From: Trifolium pratense
Lineage: Eukaryota; Streptophyta; Magnoliopsida; Fabales; Fabaceae
DNA length: 64,000 bases
Reading direction: 5' to 3'
Assembly (NCBI RefSeq): GCF_020283565.1
Contig: NC_060064.1
Location: forward strand, 25,440,337 to 25,504,336
Position numbers and translations under genes: made by a program. The notes beneath the pieces are model-generated. The model saw only the letters and a program-made list of their open reading frames with translations, made no database searches and was not told the origin of the DNA. Of this stretch, positions 44,800 to 55,000 are shown one piece after another. How positions within the stretch are numbered: position 1 is the stretch's first letter; each line of letters begins with the position of its first letter.

Positions 44800-45143
44800 G
44801 TAAGTTCAACTAATCTACACAGAAAAAAACTATTGTTTTGTCAATGCATTATGAGTATTTAAAGCATTCTAGGGAGCATTAGCTGTAGCATTTACCATTG
44901 TTAGTTGTATCTCCTTCAAAAGTAAAAAATTGCATGACTAACATGATATGTAGCAGCACCAATGCTCTAGATTGAATGTGTATCTGGTGTCTGACACGTG
45001 TCAGTGTCGAACATTGACAAAACACAGACACATGTGATTACATTCACTTCCATTTTCTAAAATTATTACCAATATTTGTGTCTTTATCTTTGATTTGAAA
45101 CTTTTCCCCTTGATAATTTTTTTGGAATATCTCTTTTTGTCAG
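44800..45143 (+). other. 3' UTR intron of the carboxylase gene
   Basis: The donor GTAAGT starts one nucleotide after the TAA stop (44796-44798), and an acceptor TTTTTGTCAG ends at 45143. A stop so close to the splice junction should not trigger nonsense-mediated decay under the usual 50-nt rule. Inferred from splice consensus only. Confidence 0.6.
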
Positions 45144-45355
45144 AGACTGGTGCTCATGTGGAATTGGTGAAGATGGTGCTGACAGTGGAAACTGCATCAG
45201 TGTCTTCCTGATGATATATTTTACCAATATCTTCAGCCAGTTGTACATCATCTAGCATCATGGCCATATTTCTTAGAGACATGTTTTGAAGATTTAAAGG
45301 ATATACTCTGCGAATTGTGGCTGATATTTTTCAATCAATCTAGACTACAAGCGCG

Positions 45356-45361
45356 AATAAA
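45356..45361 (+). terminator. polyadenylation signal of the carboxylase gene
   Basis: AATAAA at 45356-45361, followed by T-rich sequence (TTTTGTATTTGTTTGAG), fits a plant poly(A) signal about 560 nt past the stop on the genome. Confidence 0.55.
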
Positions 45362-45469
45362 ACTTGAAACCATTTTGTATTTGTTTGAGTTAGAATGTTT
45401 CAGTTAATTTTAGAACGACTTGCTTTGTCGACATCTTTTTTTTTTTTTTCTTTTTCCTAAAATGTTTCC

Positions 45470-45788
45470 TTGAATAGACTTAGATGAACATTGTATAAAT
45501 TATTTGTGTTTGAAGAACATAATAATGTTGTGGCGTTTAAATGTTATTTCCAAGAATGATTGTCCTACATGATTTTGAAGAATACTTAAGCTGTCTTGCT
45601 TTTATGGTGTTGCTACAATTTCTAGATAACAATCACATCATTGTTGGCTTGTGGTTAGGAGTGCTTGCTTGCAAGTTATCTATATCCAAATCCGGATAAA
45701 ATATATGCAAGTTTTGAACCACATCCCTATCTTGGACATGCTGGACACCTACATCTGAAATGTTGGAAGGATTCTCTTCCCCTTTGAA
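45470..45788. other. intergenic, no gene seen
   Basis: AT-rich 3' flank. Confidence 0.4.
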
Positions 45789-45868
45789 ATTACTTTTTTG
45801 CCCTTGCAAAATAGTTTGGAGCGTATTCCAAACTTTTTTCGCAAGGGCAAAAAAGTAATTTTTTGAAA
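45789..45868. repeat. long hairpin
   Basis: Inverted arms of about 36 bp (AAATTACTTTTTTGCCCTTG and complement, TTTGGAA centre) are separated by only a few bases (GCGTA). The fold is strong with few mismatches. It may be a tiny foldback element; ACTTTTTTGCCCTT also occurs in the next foldback. A small-RNA precursor is possible but unsupported. Confidence 0.75.
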
Positions 45869-46450
45869 TGTTGGATACTCATCTGAAACAAAATCAAATT
45901 TCTTAAACCCATCAGCTCAATATTTTTCTTCATTACCCTTTATTGTTCTTAATTTATTGTCTAAAACAAGGATTAACTAAGATATAAATAAGCTATAAAA
46001 AAGATATAAAATATAACCGGTTGTGGTGAGTGGTTTTAATGTAATTATAACAAATGGATTATAAATGGTTGACTGTTTGTGGATTGATTATATAGAGTTA
46101 GGATCCTAACTCGAATATACAATTCTTGGTCTCTCAAAAAATATAGAATTGAATGTAAGTAGTCCATTGAAATTTTTTATAGGTGATTTTGAAAAGCTTG
46201 CACTAATCATTTTTATCAAATGAAGTTAACTTGATAGGTGCTGCTGAATACCTTTCACTTTCAGTTGTACAACACTATTTCTGCTTCATAAAACTGTTGA
46301 ATTATAATTATTCCAGATTTTTGCAATTATATTAACTTAAATATTTGCAAGTAAAAAGATGAGAGTACATCTCATCTACAATCACTTGATAACGTACTAT
46401 TAACATGTTCTTAATAGAATTGAGAAAACATATAGGATATTTTCTCTTTT

Positions 46451-46678
46451 AGGCCCCCCATGGTTCTTTTTCACCCTCTGGATTTTACTTTTTTGCCCTT
46501 CAATAAAAACTTCGGTTTCTACGAATCAAATTTTTTTTGCCTTGTAAACAAAATTCGGTTTCTGTTAACCGAAATTTTCCTGAATTTGAACTAAAAAAAA
46601 CTTCAGTTTCTGCGAACCGAAGTTTTTATCAAGAGCAAAATTGGAATATTGGGGGGTATAAAAGATACATGGGGGCCG
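46451..46678. mobile_element. foldback MITE with GGCCCCCCATG ends
   Basis: The ends GGCCCCCCATG and CATGGGGGCC are inverted. The arms contain AAAAACTTCGGTTTCTACGAA and its complement CTGCGAACCGAAGTTTTTAT, so about 228 bp folds back. The small open frame inside (46537-46731) is an artefact of it. Confidence 0.7.
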
Positions 46679-47394
46679 AAGAGAAAATATCAACATATAG
46701 CTTCAGTACCAACAAGGTCATAGAAGATTGATCCAACTGGTATATTGTTGAAAAGTTTTTTTTTTTGTTAGTTATAACATAAATGTATAAAATCTGCTTA
46801 CCAACTTTTTCCACCTTTAATAGGACTACAAGTTAGGTTGTAGAATTAAAGTATACAATGTACCCCCTAGTGGTGGTACTAAGAAAGGCCAAAAAGACAA
46901 GTCTTATATACTTGGTATTATTGAGATACTTACCTAACAGCACTTGAATAAGATGGAACGTATCTCTTGATGTCGAGTTCTAATTCAAGTCTTGTGATAC
47001 TGAAATTATTAATCTTTAAGTTATGCGTGGAAAATATTTGATTTGTACAAAAGTATACCATTATTGTGGTATAGTGAGTTTATTACGAATTTACGATAGC
47101 ATAACTCTTAAAAGTACTTGAACAATGTAAGAAGGATTTGTTCCTAACGCATGTGGTTCATTGTCCCACTAAACGCCTACATTGCATGCAGTTACTGCGT
47201 GCCGCTATAATGAATTCCAGTCGTCCGATTTTGAATCAATGACAGAGATTGTTTAGTACTTTATGAAATTATAATATGAAATGTTCGATCTTAAATAGAT
47301 GGCTAAGGTTTGCTATTACTGTGAAAAACTATGTGTTTTTTAAACAGCAGAAAATCCTGATCCTTTACAAACACTCTCACACAAACATGAACAT
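46679..47394. other. intergenic, no gene seen
   Basis: No supported frame, RNA gene or terminal repeat. Confidence 0.45.
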
Positions 47395-47560
47395 TGGATT
47401 GTCTTTGCTGCAGGGGACTGAAGGAAAGCACCTTGTAGTAAAGTGTAATTTCCATTAAAACTGTTGTTTCTCCAACCAGTGATATCTTCATCACTAATTC
47501 CCCCAAAGATGTTAGCAACAACCAAGCCTTACCTAAACTAGGTAAAGTTGAAGATTATCT
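47395..47560 (-). pseudogene. duplicated gene fragment X, copy 1
   Basis: It shares about 150 bp with 57385-57545 (CACCTTGTAGTAAAGTGTAA versus TACCTTGTAATACAGTGCAA; ATCTTCATCACTAATT; CTAGCAACA/TTAGCAACA; CCTAAACTAGGTAAA). Minus-strand frames read ...LVVANIFGGISDEDITGW. The protein is not recognised. Both copies lie within about 1.5 kb of an F-box sequence, so X is probably part of the same duplicated locus. Confidence 0.5.
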
Positions 47561-48167
47561 ACTTCACTCAAATGGAAATTTTTATTAATTAGTGGTATCA
47601 ATGATCATTTTACAACTATCTTTAAGAGAATTTGAGCTCAGTACATTTAGGTTACAAGGTTAAACTTTTACCACAGAACTGCTGTCTGAAGTCTTGTACT
47701 CCTATCAAATGACTACCATTGAAGTCGCGAATATGTAAGGAAACGAATAAGGCTAAACATCTCCTTCTAAATCCCATCATGAACCAGAAAAGTGACGAAG
47801 ACTTCGATGTTAACCACTTTCCTTGCTGACTAAGATGATTTAGTCTTCATAATTATTCGCAGAGAATACTTAATTATACTAAAATATACTACTATTGCAA
47901 TGTAACAAGTCTATAAGGATAGTACTAAAATATTTAATTGTACTAAAATATACTACTATTTCAAGGGAACTCATTTTGCTGTGTTGCTTCAAGTTAAAGC
48001 CTATAACTCTTATTTGCATTATTTTGTACATACAAAGCTCAAAAAATTTACACATTTTAAGGGCATGTCATGTGAGTGACTAATGAAAACTGATTTTTCT
48101 TATTTGTTTAAAACAAATGAAAAAAAATCACATCTATTCAAATCTATTCAATTCAAAATCACTAAGT

Positions 48168-48290
48168 TTGGTCTATTGGTGAAAGGTTTTGGTTTTGGTA
48201 GTATGTCAGAGGTCGTAGGCTCAATCCTCAGCTCCTTTGTAAAACAACAAAAAAAAACTATAACTAAAAAAAAACTAAAAAAAAAAACAG
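48168..48290 (+). mobile_element. possible SINE
   Basis: TTTGGTCTATTGGTGAAAGG (A-box-like), then GAGGTCGTAGGCTCAATCC (B-box-like) about 35 bp on, then an A-rich tail (AAACAACAAAAAAAAACT). The layout is SINE-like but short. No flanking duplication was identified. Confidence 0.4.
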
Positions 48291-48360
48291 AGACAAAATA
48301 CTAAAGAAAACACGTTACTTAACAAGAATTCAAGGAAGATAACCCTTAACAAAGAATAAA

Positions 48361-49518
48361 TTACTTTCCATCAGTCGAAACCAAACTTTCAGCGTAATTA
48401 TTGACGTAGAACCACCGTTTTCCTTTGGTAACAATTGTTTTTGTTACCCTATTTTTCAGATTATACAGAATTGGTTGTCCTTCTAGACGGTTTATCAATA
48501 TCAATGTATCGCCGCTTTCAGAAACATATAATGGCACCAACTGATGAATGTAATAATACATTTGAAGATTATTATAATTAATTTTAAGAAGTTGTGTCCA
48601 AGACTCTTCAACTCCGAATTCCATCATCTTCCATATAAGCAAACCAATTCCCTTGAAATCATGAGTAAAACAAACGCAATCCATCAACACGGAGATAGTT
48701 GGCTGAACCAACAATACTTCATCAAAACCTCCAGGCGGCAATAATTGTGTGTATGTCTCTGTCCCCAAATTAAGTGAGATGATAACATAATGTTCAATCT
48801 TCCGATTCTTCCGATCATATATAATATTATTTCTCAGGACTAACCAGTTAAGAGTGCTACTCAAATACACACCACCATTGAAGCAAAAGTAAGGAGGAAA
48901 ATGAACCTCGGGAAAACTTTGAATATTTTTCCAAATATTATCTCCTAAACTAAAAACACTCACATCACTAGTCACTTGACATAAGGCCACTACCTTATAA
49001 GTGTCCGTTGAATTATCATAACCAAACGCAAACCACGACATATATTTATTGGTAAAAGATCCTAACTCTTCGGATATTGTCTTTGTAGCCGGGTTATAAA
49101 AATAAAGCCAATTTTCCAAGTAAGGAGGAAAACATTCATGCAAACAAAGCAAACCATTGCAGGAACCAACAACCTTGAGACATACATCCCTCAATCCGCA
49201 ATGCTTGTCTCCAAGGGTGATAAGCAACGGGTTCTCCACTAAACTACTTACGGACAAAGAATCCACAAAGAATCCCCTTGGTAATTTCTTCGAGATTAGT
49301 ATTAGGTGTTTGTTTCGTTCAGATTTCTTTTGATGATTTTTTTTAAAAGTAGGGTCAGATATTAGAGCATTCCAGAAATGGCAAACGCACCTGAATTGCA
49401 TAAGAGATTTTACCGGAAGAAATGTTAAGACTTCGATGATAAGTTCATCAGGGAGAAATACCTGTGGAGATGACGGCTTGGGCTCATGACACCGTGACAT
49501 AGCTGCAGGGATATTCAT
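48361..49518 (-). CDS. F-box protein, FBA/kelch-associated type
   Basis: 385 aa, single exon, from ATG at 49518 (MNIPAAMSRC; Met7 is an alternative). Residues 21-62 are the F-box (FLPDELIIEVLTFLPVKSLM, FRCVCHFWNALISDPTF), which binds SKP1 in an SCF ubiquitin ligase. Residues about 108-350 form an F-box-associated beta-propeller-like region (VGSCNGLLCLHE, FYNPATKTISEELG, FAFGYDNSTDTYKVVAL, YLSSTLNWLVL). That region presumably selects a substrate, which is unknown. Length and layout fit the large plant CPR1/CPR30-like group; no specific orthologue is claimed. The frame is intact. Its 3' end is duplicated in decayed form at 56765-57215. Confidence 0.88.
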   Translation of the reverse strand: MNIPAAMSRCHEPKPSSPQVFLPDELIIEVLTFLPVKSLMQFRCVCHFWNALISDPTFKKNHQKKSERNKHLILISKKLPRGFFVDSLSVSSLVENPLLITLGDKHCGLRDVCLKVVGSCNGLLCLHECFPPYLENWLYFYNPATKTISEELGSFTNKYMSWFAFGYDNSTDTYKVVALCQVTSDVSVFSLGDNIWKNIQSFPEVHFPPYFCFNGGVYLSSTLNWLVLRNNIIYDRKNRKIEHYVIISLNLGTETYTQLLPPGGFDEVLLVQPTISVLMDCVCFTHDFKGIGLLIWKMMEFGVEESWTQLLKINYNNLQMYYYIHQLVPLYVSESGDTLILINRLEGQPILYNLKNRVTKTIVTKGKRWFYVNNYAESLVSTDGK

Positions 49519-50040
49519 TAGAAGTTTAGAACTGTAATGTTTTCTTTGTAATTGAGAATTGAACCCTAATAGAAACCAGATTTAATTTTGTACCAAAAAA
49601 CAAAAGAAACCAGATTTAATAGCAATCAAAATAATTTATTTATTAAATTTTTGGAGAAATTTCGGCTCCAAATCCATGCAATTTTTCCGGAAATATTCAA
49701 TCCAGTATCGTGCCAATCTTTTTGTTCTATTTTGGGAGGATTTGGATTCCGTTTTGTTTTAAGAATATTTTCTAATGTAAGTTTCACTATTTAGTATTTA
49801 CTTTGTTTGAGAATAATTATATCATGAACACTGCTATGGATATGTATCGTTACATAGTTTAGGTGTTACATAGCTTAGGTAGATGATTGTGATTGGCCCC
49901 CAAATAATATTTAATATAAAAAAAATTACTAATAAATACTACTTATAAACCAATCCGAATCATCCACCTCAACAAATATACCCACATTAGAATTCACCTA
50001 ATTATATTTGTGTTTGCTATTAAATCTGGTTTCTATGAGG
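49519..50040. repeat. intergenic segment closed by inverted repeat
   Basis: AGAAACCAGATTTAAT occurs at about 49571 and again at about 49605 (34-bp tandem), and its 21-bp inverted copy ends at about 50038. The enclosed about 435 bp is AT-rich and non-coding. It could be a MITE, or a small inversion made when the LINE fragment arrived. Confidence 0.55.
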
Positions 50041-51136
50041 GGAAAATATTGGAGAAACTTGGTTGACAGAGGCCGCTTCTGTTTTGGGTTGTAGTGTGGG
50101 CAAGGTGCCGTTTATGTATTTAGGCCTTCCGGTTGGGAGTGACCCTCGACATTTGTCGTTTTGGGATCTGGTCTTGACTCACATCTGAACTAGACTGTCG
50201 CGGTGGAAGAACCGCTTTCTTTTGGTGGTTGGTTGATCTTGCTTAAGTCTGTCCTGACTTCTCTGTCTGTCTACACTTTTTCCTTCTTCAAAGCTCCGTC
50301 AGGTAAAATCTATTCTAACGATTCTTTGTTAAATAAATTTTTTGGGGTGAGAGTGAGGATAATAGAAAAATTATTTGGATTAGTGGGAAAAATGTCTGTT
50401 TGGGAAATGAAGGGTTGGGGTTAAACAGATGAGGGAGTTTAATACGGTTTTGCTAGGCAAGTGGTGTTGGCAGCTGTTGGTTGATAGAGGTGGGATGTGG
50501 TACAGGGTTCTGGCTGCTCGGTATGGTGAGGTGGCAGGGAGGTTGGCGGTTGGGGGTCGGAGCGGCTCTGTGTGGTGGAGAGAGGTGTCGAAAATTCGTG
50601 ATGGTGAGGGTGGTGTTGGGGGGGAGTGGTTCTCGGAGAGTATCGAGAACAGGGTTGGTAACGGTGTCGACACGATTTTTTGGACAAACTCGTGGTTAGG
50701 TGGAGTTCCTCTAAGTGTGAGGTATAGGCGCCTTTTCGACCTGTCTAATAACAAGTCGATGTCTAATAACAAGTCGAGCTCGATAGCGGCTATGTGTGAG
50801 CTAGGGTAGGAGGAGAGTGGGGCGGCGTGGCAGTGATGGCGTTAGTTGTGGGCGTGGGAGGCATAACATTGGTGCCGGTTACACTGTACGGGGCGCGTAT
50901 GTTTTACTTACCACTATAGACGATGTTGATACGGATGTTATTTCCAACCTTATTTGGCATAAACAGGTTCCCCTGAAAGTCTCTGTCTTGGCTTGGAGGT
51001 TACTTCGCAACAGGTTACCAACTAAAGACAACTTGGTGCCATGTCACATCATTCCTCATGACGCTCGATTTTGTGCGACTGGTTGTGGTGCTTCGGAAAT
51101 AGCCAATCACCTGTTCCTTTCTTGCCCTGTTTTCTT
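50041..51136 (+). pseudogene. LINE fragment, same family as 32540-38619
   Basis: It reads LTEAASVLGCSVGKVPFMYLG and LPVGSDPRHLSFWDLV, then WCWQLLVDRGGMWYRVLAAR, GGRSGSVWWREVSKIRDGEG, FSESIENRVGNGVDTIFW, then YTVRGAYVLLTT and VPLKVSVLAWRLLRNRLPTK. This is the same order as the end of the larger LINE, but only one copy of the amplified segment. A 24-bp tandem duplication gives SNNKS twice (about 50743-50775). Stops and frameshifts are present. Confidence 0.85.
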
Positions 51137-51915
51137 GCCCAGTTCTACTTCTAGAAATCCCTCCTTAGGATAATATTTAGCTTTGAAAACCTGAGATAAG
51201 ATAGTATCGTGATTGGTTAATAATTGTCAACCTTGCTTCCCTAGCATCGCCATATTAAAACTATATAGATGGCGGAAACCCATTCCTCCGTGCTCTTTTC
51301 TAATAGCTAATTTCTCCCACCTTAACCAATTAATTCCTCTTCCTGAACACTTATACGATCCCCACCAAAATGAATTAATCATTTTCTCCAATTCCTCTCC
51401 TAATGATTCCAGTAAAAGAATAGAACTCATACAATACGCAGGTATGGCTTGTGCTACAAATTTTACTAACACTTTTCTGCCTGCCTTTGAGAGACACTTT
51501 CCTGACCAACTTTGGACCCTCTTCCACTTCTGTCTTTAAGGTACCCAAACATAGCCATCTTATTTCTGCCTTTGATGACATGCCTAAGTAGCGACAGGTT
51601 CCCATGACCTCAGTCAGTGACTCCTAATATATCTGATATGTGCTCTCGGGACCAATCATTGATTATAATCAATTATTTGGACCTCTGACTTGGTGTAGTT
51701 ATTCGCTTGACCAAAAGCCTTCTCGTAGTCATTGAGAATCTTCTTCATACAGTGAGTTTCTCTAGCATCCGCCTTGAAAATAGTGAACTTCTCAAAATGG
51801 GATTGACATTGATCCAACCATGGGCATGAGAGGACAGTACCCTTCACAGGATACGTACCACCTCTGTCAGCTACCAGGTCAACTGGCAGATAAAGTACCA
51901 AAATTTGAACTAAAC
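51137..51915 (-). pseudogene. LINE fragment of another family, opposite orientation
   Basis: Minus-strand pieces: ADARETHCMKKILNDYEKAF and YTKSEV (about 51790-51660, just after the polymerase box), a gap, then VKFVAQAIPAYCMSSILLLE, FWWGSYKCSGRGINWLRWEK and EHGGMGFRHLYSFNMAMLGK (51470-51227). It continues TILSQVFKAKYYPKEGF to about 51140, where it abuts the plus-strand LINE fragment. Frameshifts and stops are present. The Copia element inserted at its upstream side. Confidence 0.8.
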
Positions 51916-51920
51916 GTTAT
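51916..51920. repeat. Copia element target duplication, left
   Basis: GTTAT, repeated at 56421-56425. Confidence 0.75.
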
Positions 51921-52068
51921 TGTAGAAAATAATAACTGAATACTGTTGTATGTTATTCCTCAGCTCAAGGCTGGTTTAAATAGGAAGAGTACAAACATAA
52001 AAGGAAATAATAGATAAGCTTAGAATCTCCTAGAAATAACAAACTAGGAAACTAAATATTTTCCAACA
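51921..52068 (-). repeat. 148-bp 3' LTR of the Copia element
   Basis: On the minus strand it begins TGTTGGAAAATATTTAG and ends TTTTCTACA before GTTAT's complement. No second copy exists at the other end. Confidence 0.75.
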
Positions 52069-52077
52069 CCCCCCTCA
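52069..52077 (-). other. polypurine tract overlapping the stop codon
   Basis: Minus strand TGAGGGGGG: the TGA ends the polyprotein, and the six G run directly into the LTR. Confidence 0.75.
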
Positions 52078-55000
52078 AGTTGGTGCATAGATATCTATCA
52101 TGCCCAACTTGCCGATCAAATGCTCAAAGGTGGGTCTTGCTAAGCTTTTGGTCAAGATATCTGCAGTTTGCTGACTCGAAGTTACAAAAGGTAGACATAT
52201 GATTCCGGCATCTAACTTCTCTTTTATGAAATGTCGATCGATCTCAATATGCTTGGTTCTGTCATGCTGAACTGGGTTATGAGCTATGCTAATAGCGGCT
52301 TTACTGTCAGAGTATAATTTCAATGGAAGCTCAATTTTCATCTTAAGCTCTTCTAGGACTCTGTGGATCCATAATCCTTCACAAATACCTTGAGCCATAG
52401 CTCTAAACTCAGCTTCTGCACTACTTCTTGCTACAACTCCTTGTTTCTTGCTCCTCCATGTCACAAGATTACCCCAAACATAGGTACAATATCCGGAGGT
52501 TGATCTTCTGTCAGTGACTGAACCTGCCCAATCAGCATCGGTAAAGATAGACACATTTCTTTCATTAGTCTTCTTAAAAAATAATCCCTTTCCAGGATTT
52601 GCTTTCAAATATCGCAGTATCCTATAGACTGCCTCAAGATGTTCCTCAAAAGGATAATGCATAAACTGACTTACTACACTAACCGAGAAAGCAATGTCAG
52701 GTCTAGTGTGTGACAAATAAATCAGTTTCCCAACCAATCTCTGGTACCTTCCAGTATCAACAGGAACACTACCTTCTTCCCAAAGTTTTGCATTAGGATC
52801 CATGGGAGTATCTGCTGGTCGACATCCACTCATTCCTGTTTCTTTCAATAAATCTAGAATGTATTTTTGCTGGGAAACTACAATACCATCTTTTGATCGA
52901 GCAACCTCCATACCAAGAAAATATCTCATGGATCCCAAGTCCTTGATTTCAAAGTCTAATGCTAATTTCTCTTTTACTCTTGTCATTTCAACTATATCAT
53001 CTCCAGTAAGGACGATATCATCAACATAAACAATTAGGACAGCAATTTTTCCATCTTGGGAGAACTTTGTGAACAAGGTGTGGTCAGCTTGTCCTTGAAT
53101 GTACCCTTGTTTCTTCATGGAATAAGTGAACTTTTCAAACCAAGCTCTAGGAGACTGCTTTAATCCATACAAAGACTTATTTAGTTTGCATACATTTGAT
53201 CCAAACTTGTCTTCAAAGCCAGGAGGAATGTCCATATATACTTCTTCTTCTAAATCACCATTGAGAAAAGCATTCTTAACATCCAACTGATGTAGGGGCC
53301 AATCTAAGTTAGCAGCAAGAGACAAAAGAATTCTGACAGTGTTCAATTTTGCAACAGGAGCAAAAGTCTCTGAGTAGTCTATACCATAAGTTTGAGTAAA
53401 ACCCTTAGCCACCAATCGAGCCTTGTACCTTTCGATTGACCCATCTGAATTATACTTCACAGTAAAAACCCATTTGCATCCAACCGTCTTCTTGCCATCC
53501 GGTAGTGTCATAACACTCCAGGTTTTGTTCTTTTCAAGAGCTTTCATCTCCTCAAGTACAGCTTCCCTCCACTTTGGAACTTCTAGAGCAACCTGTACAT
53601 TTTTTGGAATCTCTACACTAGACAATTTTGAGGTAAAGGCAGAAAAAGACGAAGACAAATTTGAATATGATATAAAATTGGACAATGGGTATTTAGTGCA
53701 AGATCTAACAGGTTTTCTAACAGCCACAGGATCATCGATATCGGGATACAAAATACGACTCTCAGAAACAGAGATAGACTTACCTTTTCTTTTTTTAGGA
53801 AGTTGATCATCCCCCGGTTCAGATTCATGACAGTGTTTAGATGTGGACTCATCACTTTCTTTGTGATTCTTTCTCACAAAAACCTTTCCTTTCCAAGTCT
53901 TGTTTCCTGCTTCAAACCTATTATCTTTATATGACTCATTATTTTGTGGCATTTCAATTAGATCATCATTATCATTGTTTTCAAGATTCTCATTGTTTTC
54001 TTCATGAGAAAATGTAGGCTCGGATTCACCAAGCTCACTACTCATAACAGGAGTAGGATTAGATAAAGAATCATGGCCATTTTTCGTTGGTGCAGAAGTA
54101 TAAGTCTTAGAACTTTGTGATACCGGCAAAGATAAATTATTAAAAAAAGTCATGTCCTCAGTTTGAAACGAGTTAAAAAAACTCATGTCCTCAGTTTGAG
54201 ACGAATCTTCATTTAAATTTCCCCCCTGAAGATGCGTGTCAAAAAAAGGTTTGTTTTCAAAGAATGTAACATCCATGGTGACAAACATTTTCTGATTTTT
54301 TGGATCAAAACATTTATATCCCTTCTGGGTTGGAGAATACCCAACAAAAACACATTTTATAGCACGCGGTTCAAGTTTGCTAATATTCTTATGTTCATGA
54401 ACAAATGCAGTGCAACCAAAGATTTTTAAGGTCAAATCGTTTGAAACACGATCATTAGGAAAACATTCTTTGAAAATATGAATTGGAGTTTGAAAATTAA
54501 GAACTTTGGAGGGCACTCTGTTAATTAAGTATGCAGCAGTTAAAACTGCTTCACCCCACAAATAATTTGGTACTTTACTTGCGAAAAGTAAAGCTCTAGC
54601 CACCTCCAACAAGTGCCTATTTTTCCTTTCCGCAACTCCATTTTGTTGGGGAGTGTTAGGACATGAACTTTGATGCACAATTCCATTTTCACGAAAAAAA
54701 TCACTCAACATTGTGTTAAAATATTCTTTGCCGTTATCACTTCTAAATACTTGAATATTTGTTTGAAATTGATTTTGCACCATTTTAACAAAATCTTTTA
54801 CAGCCTGACAAACGTCAGATTTCCCCTTTAACAAGTACACCCAACAAACTCTTGAGTGATCATCTATAAATGTGATAAACCATTTTTTATGAGAAAGTGT
54901 ACTCGTTCGGTTAGGGCCCCAAACATCACTGTGAATAACAGAAAAAGGTTTTGATGGTTTGTAGGGCTGTAATGGAAAATGAGAACGATGATGTTTTGCA

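Noticed and set aside
46537..46731. 64-aa frame
   Set aside because: Lies in the foldback element; the repeated NRNF/ANRS peptide comes from the inverted arms.
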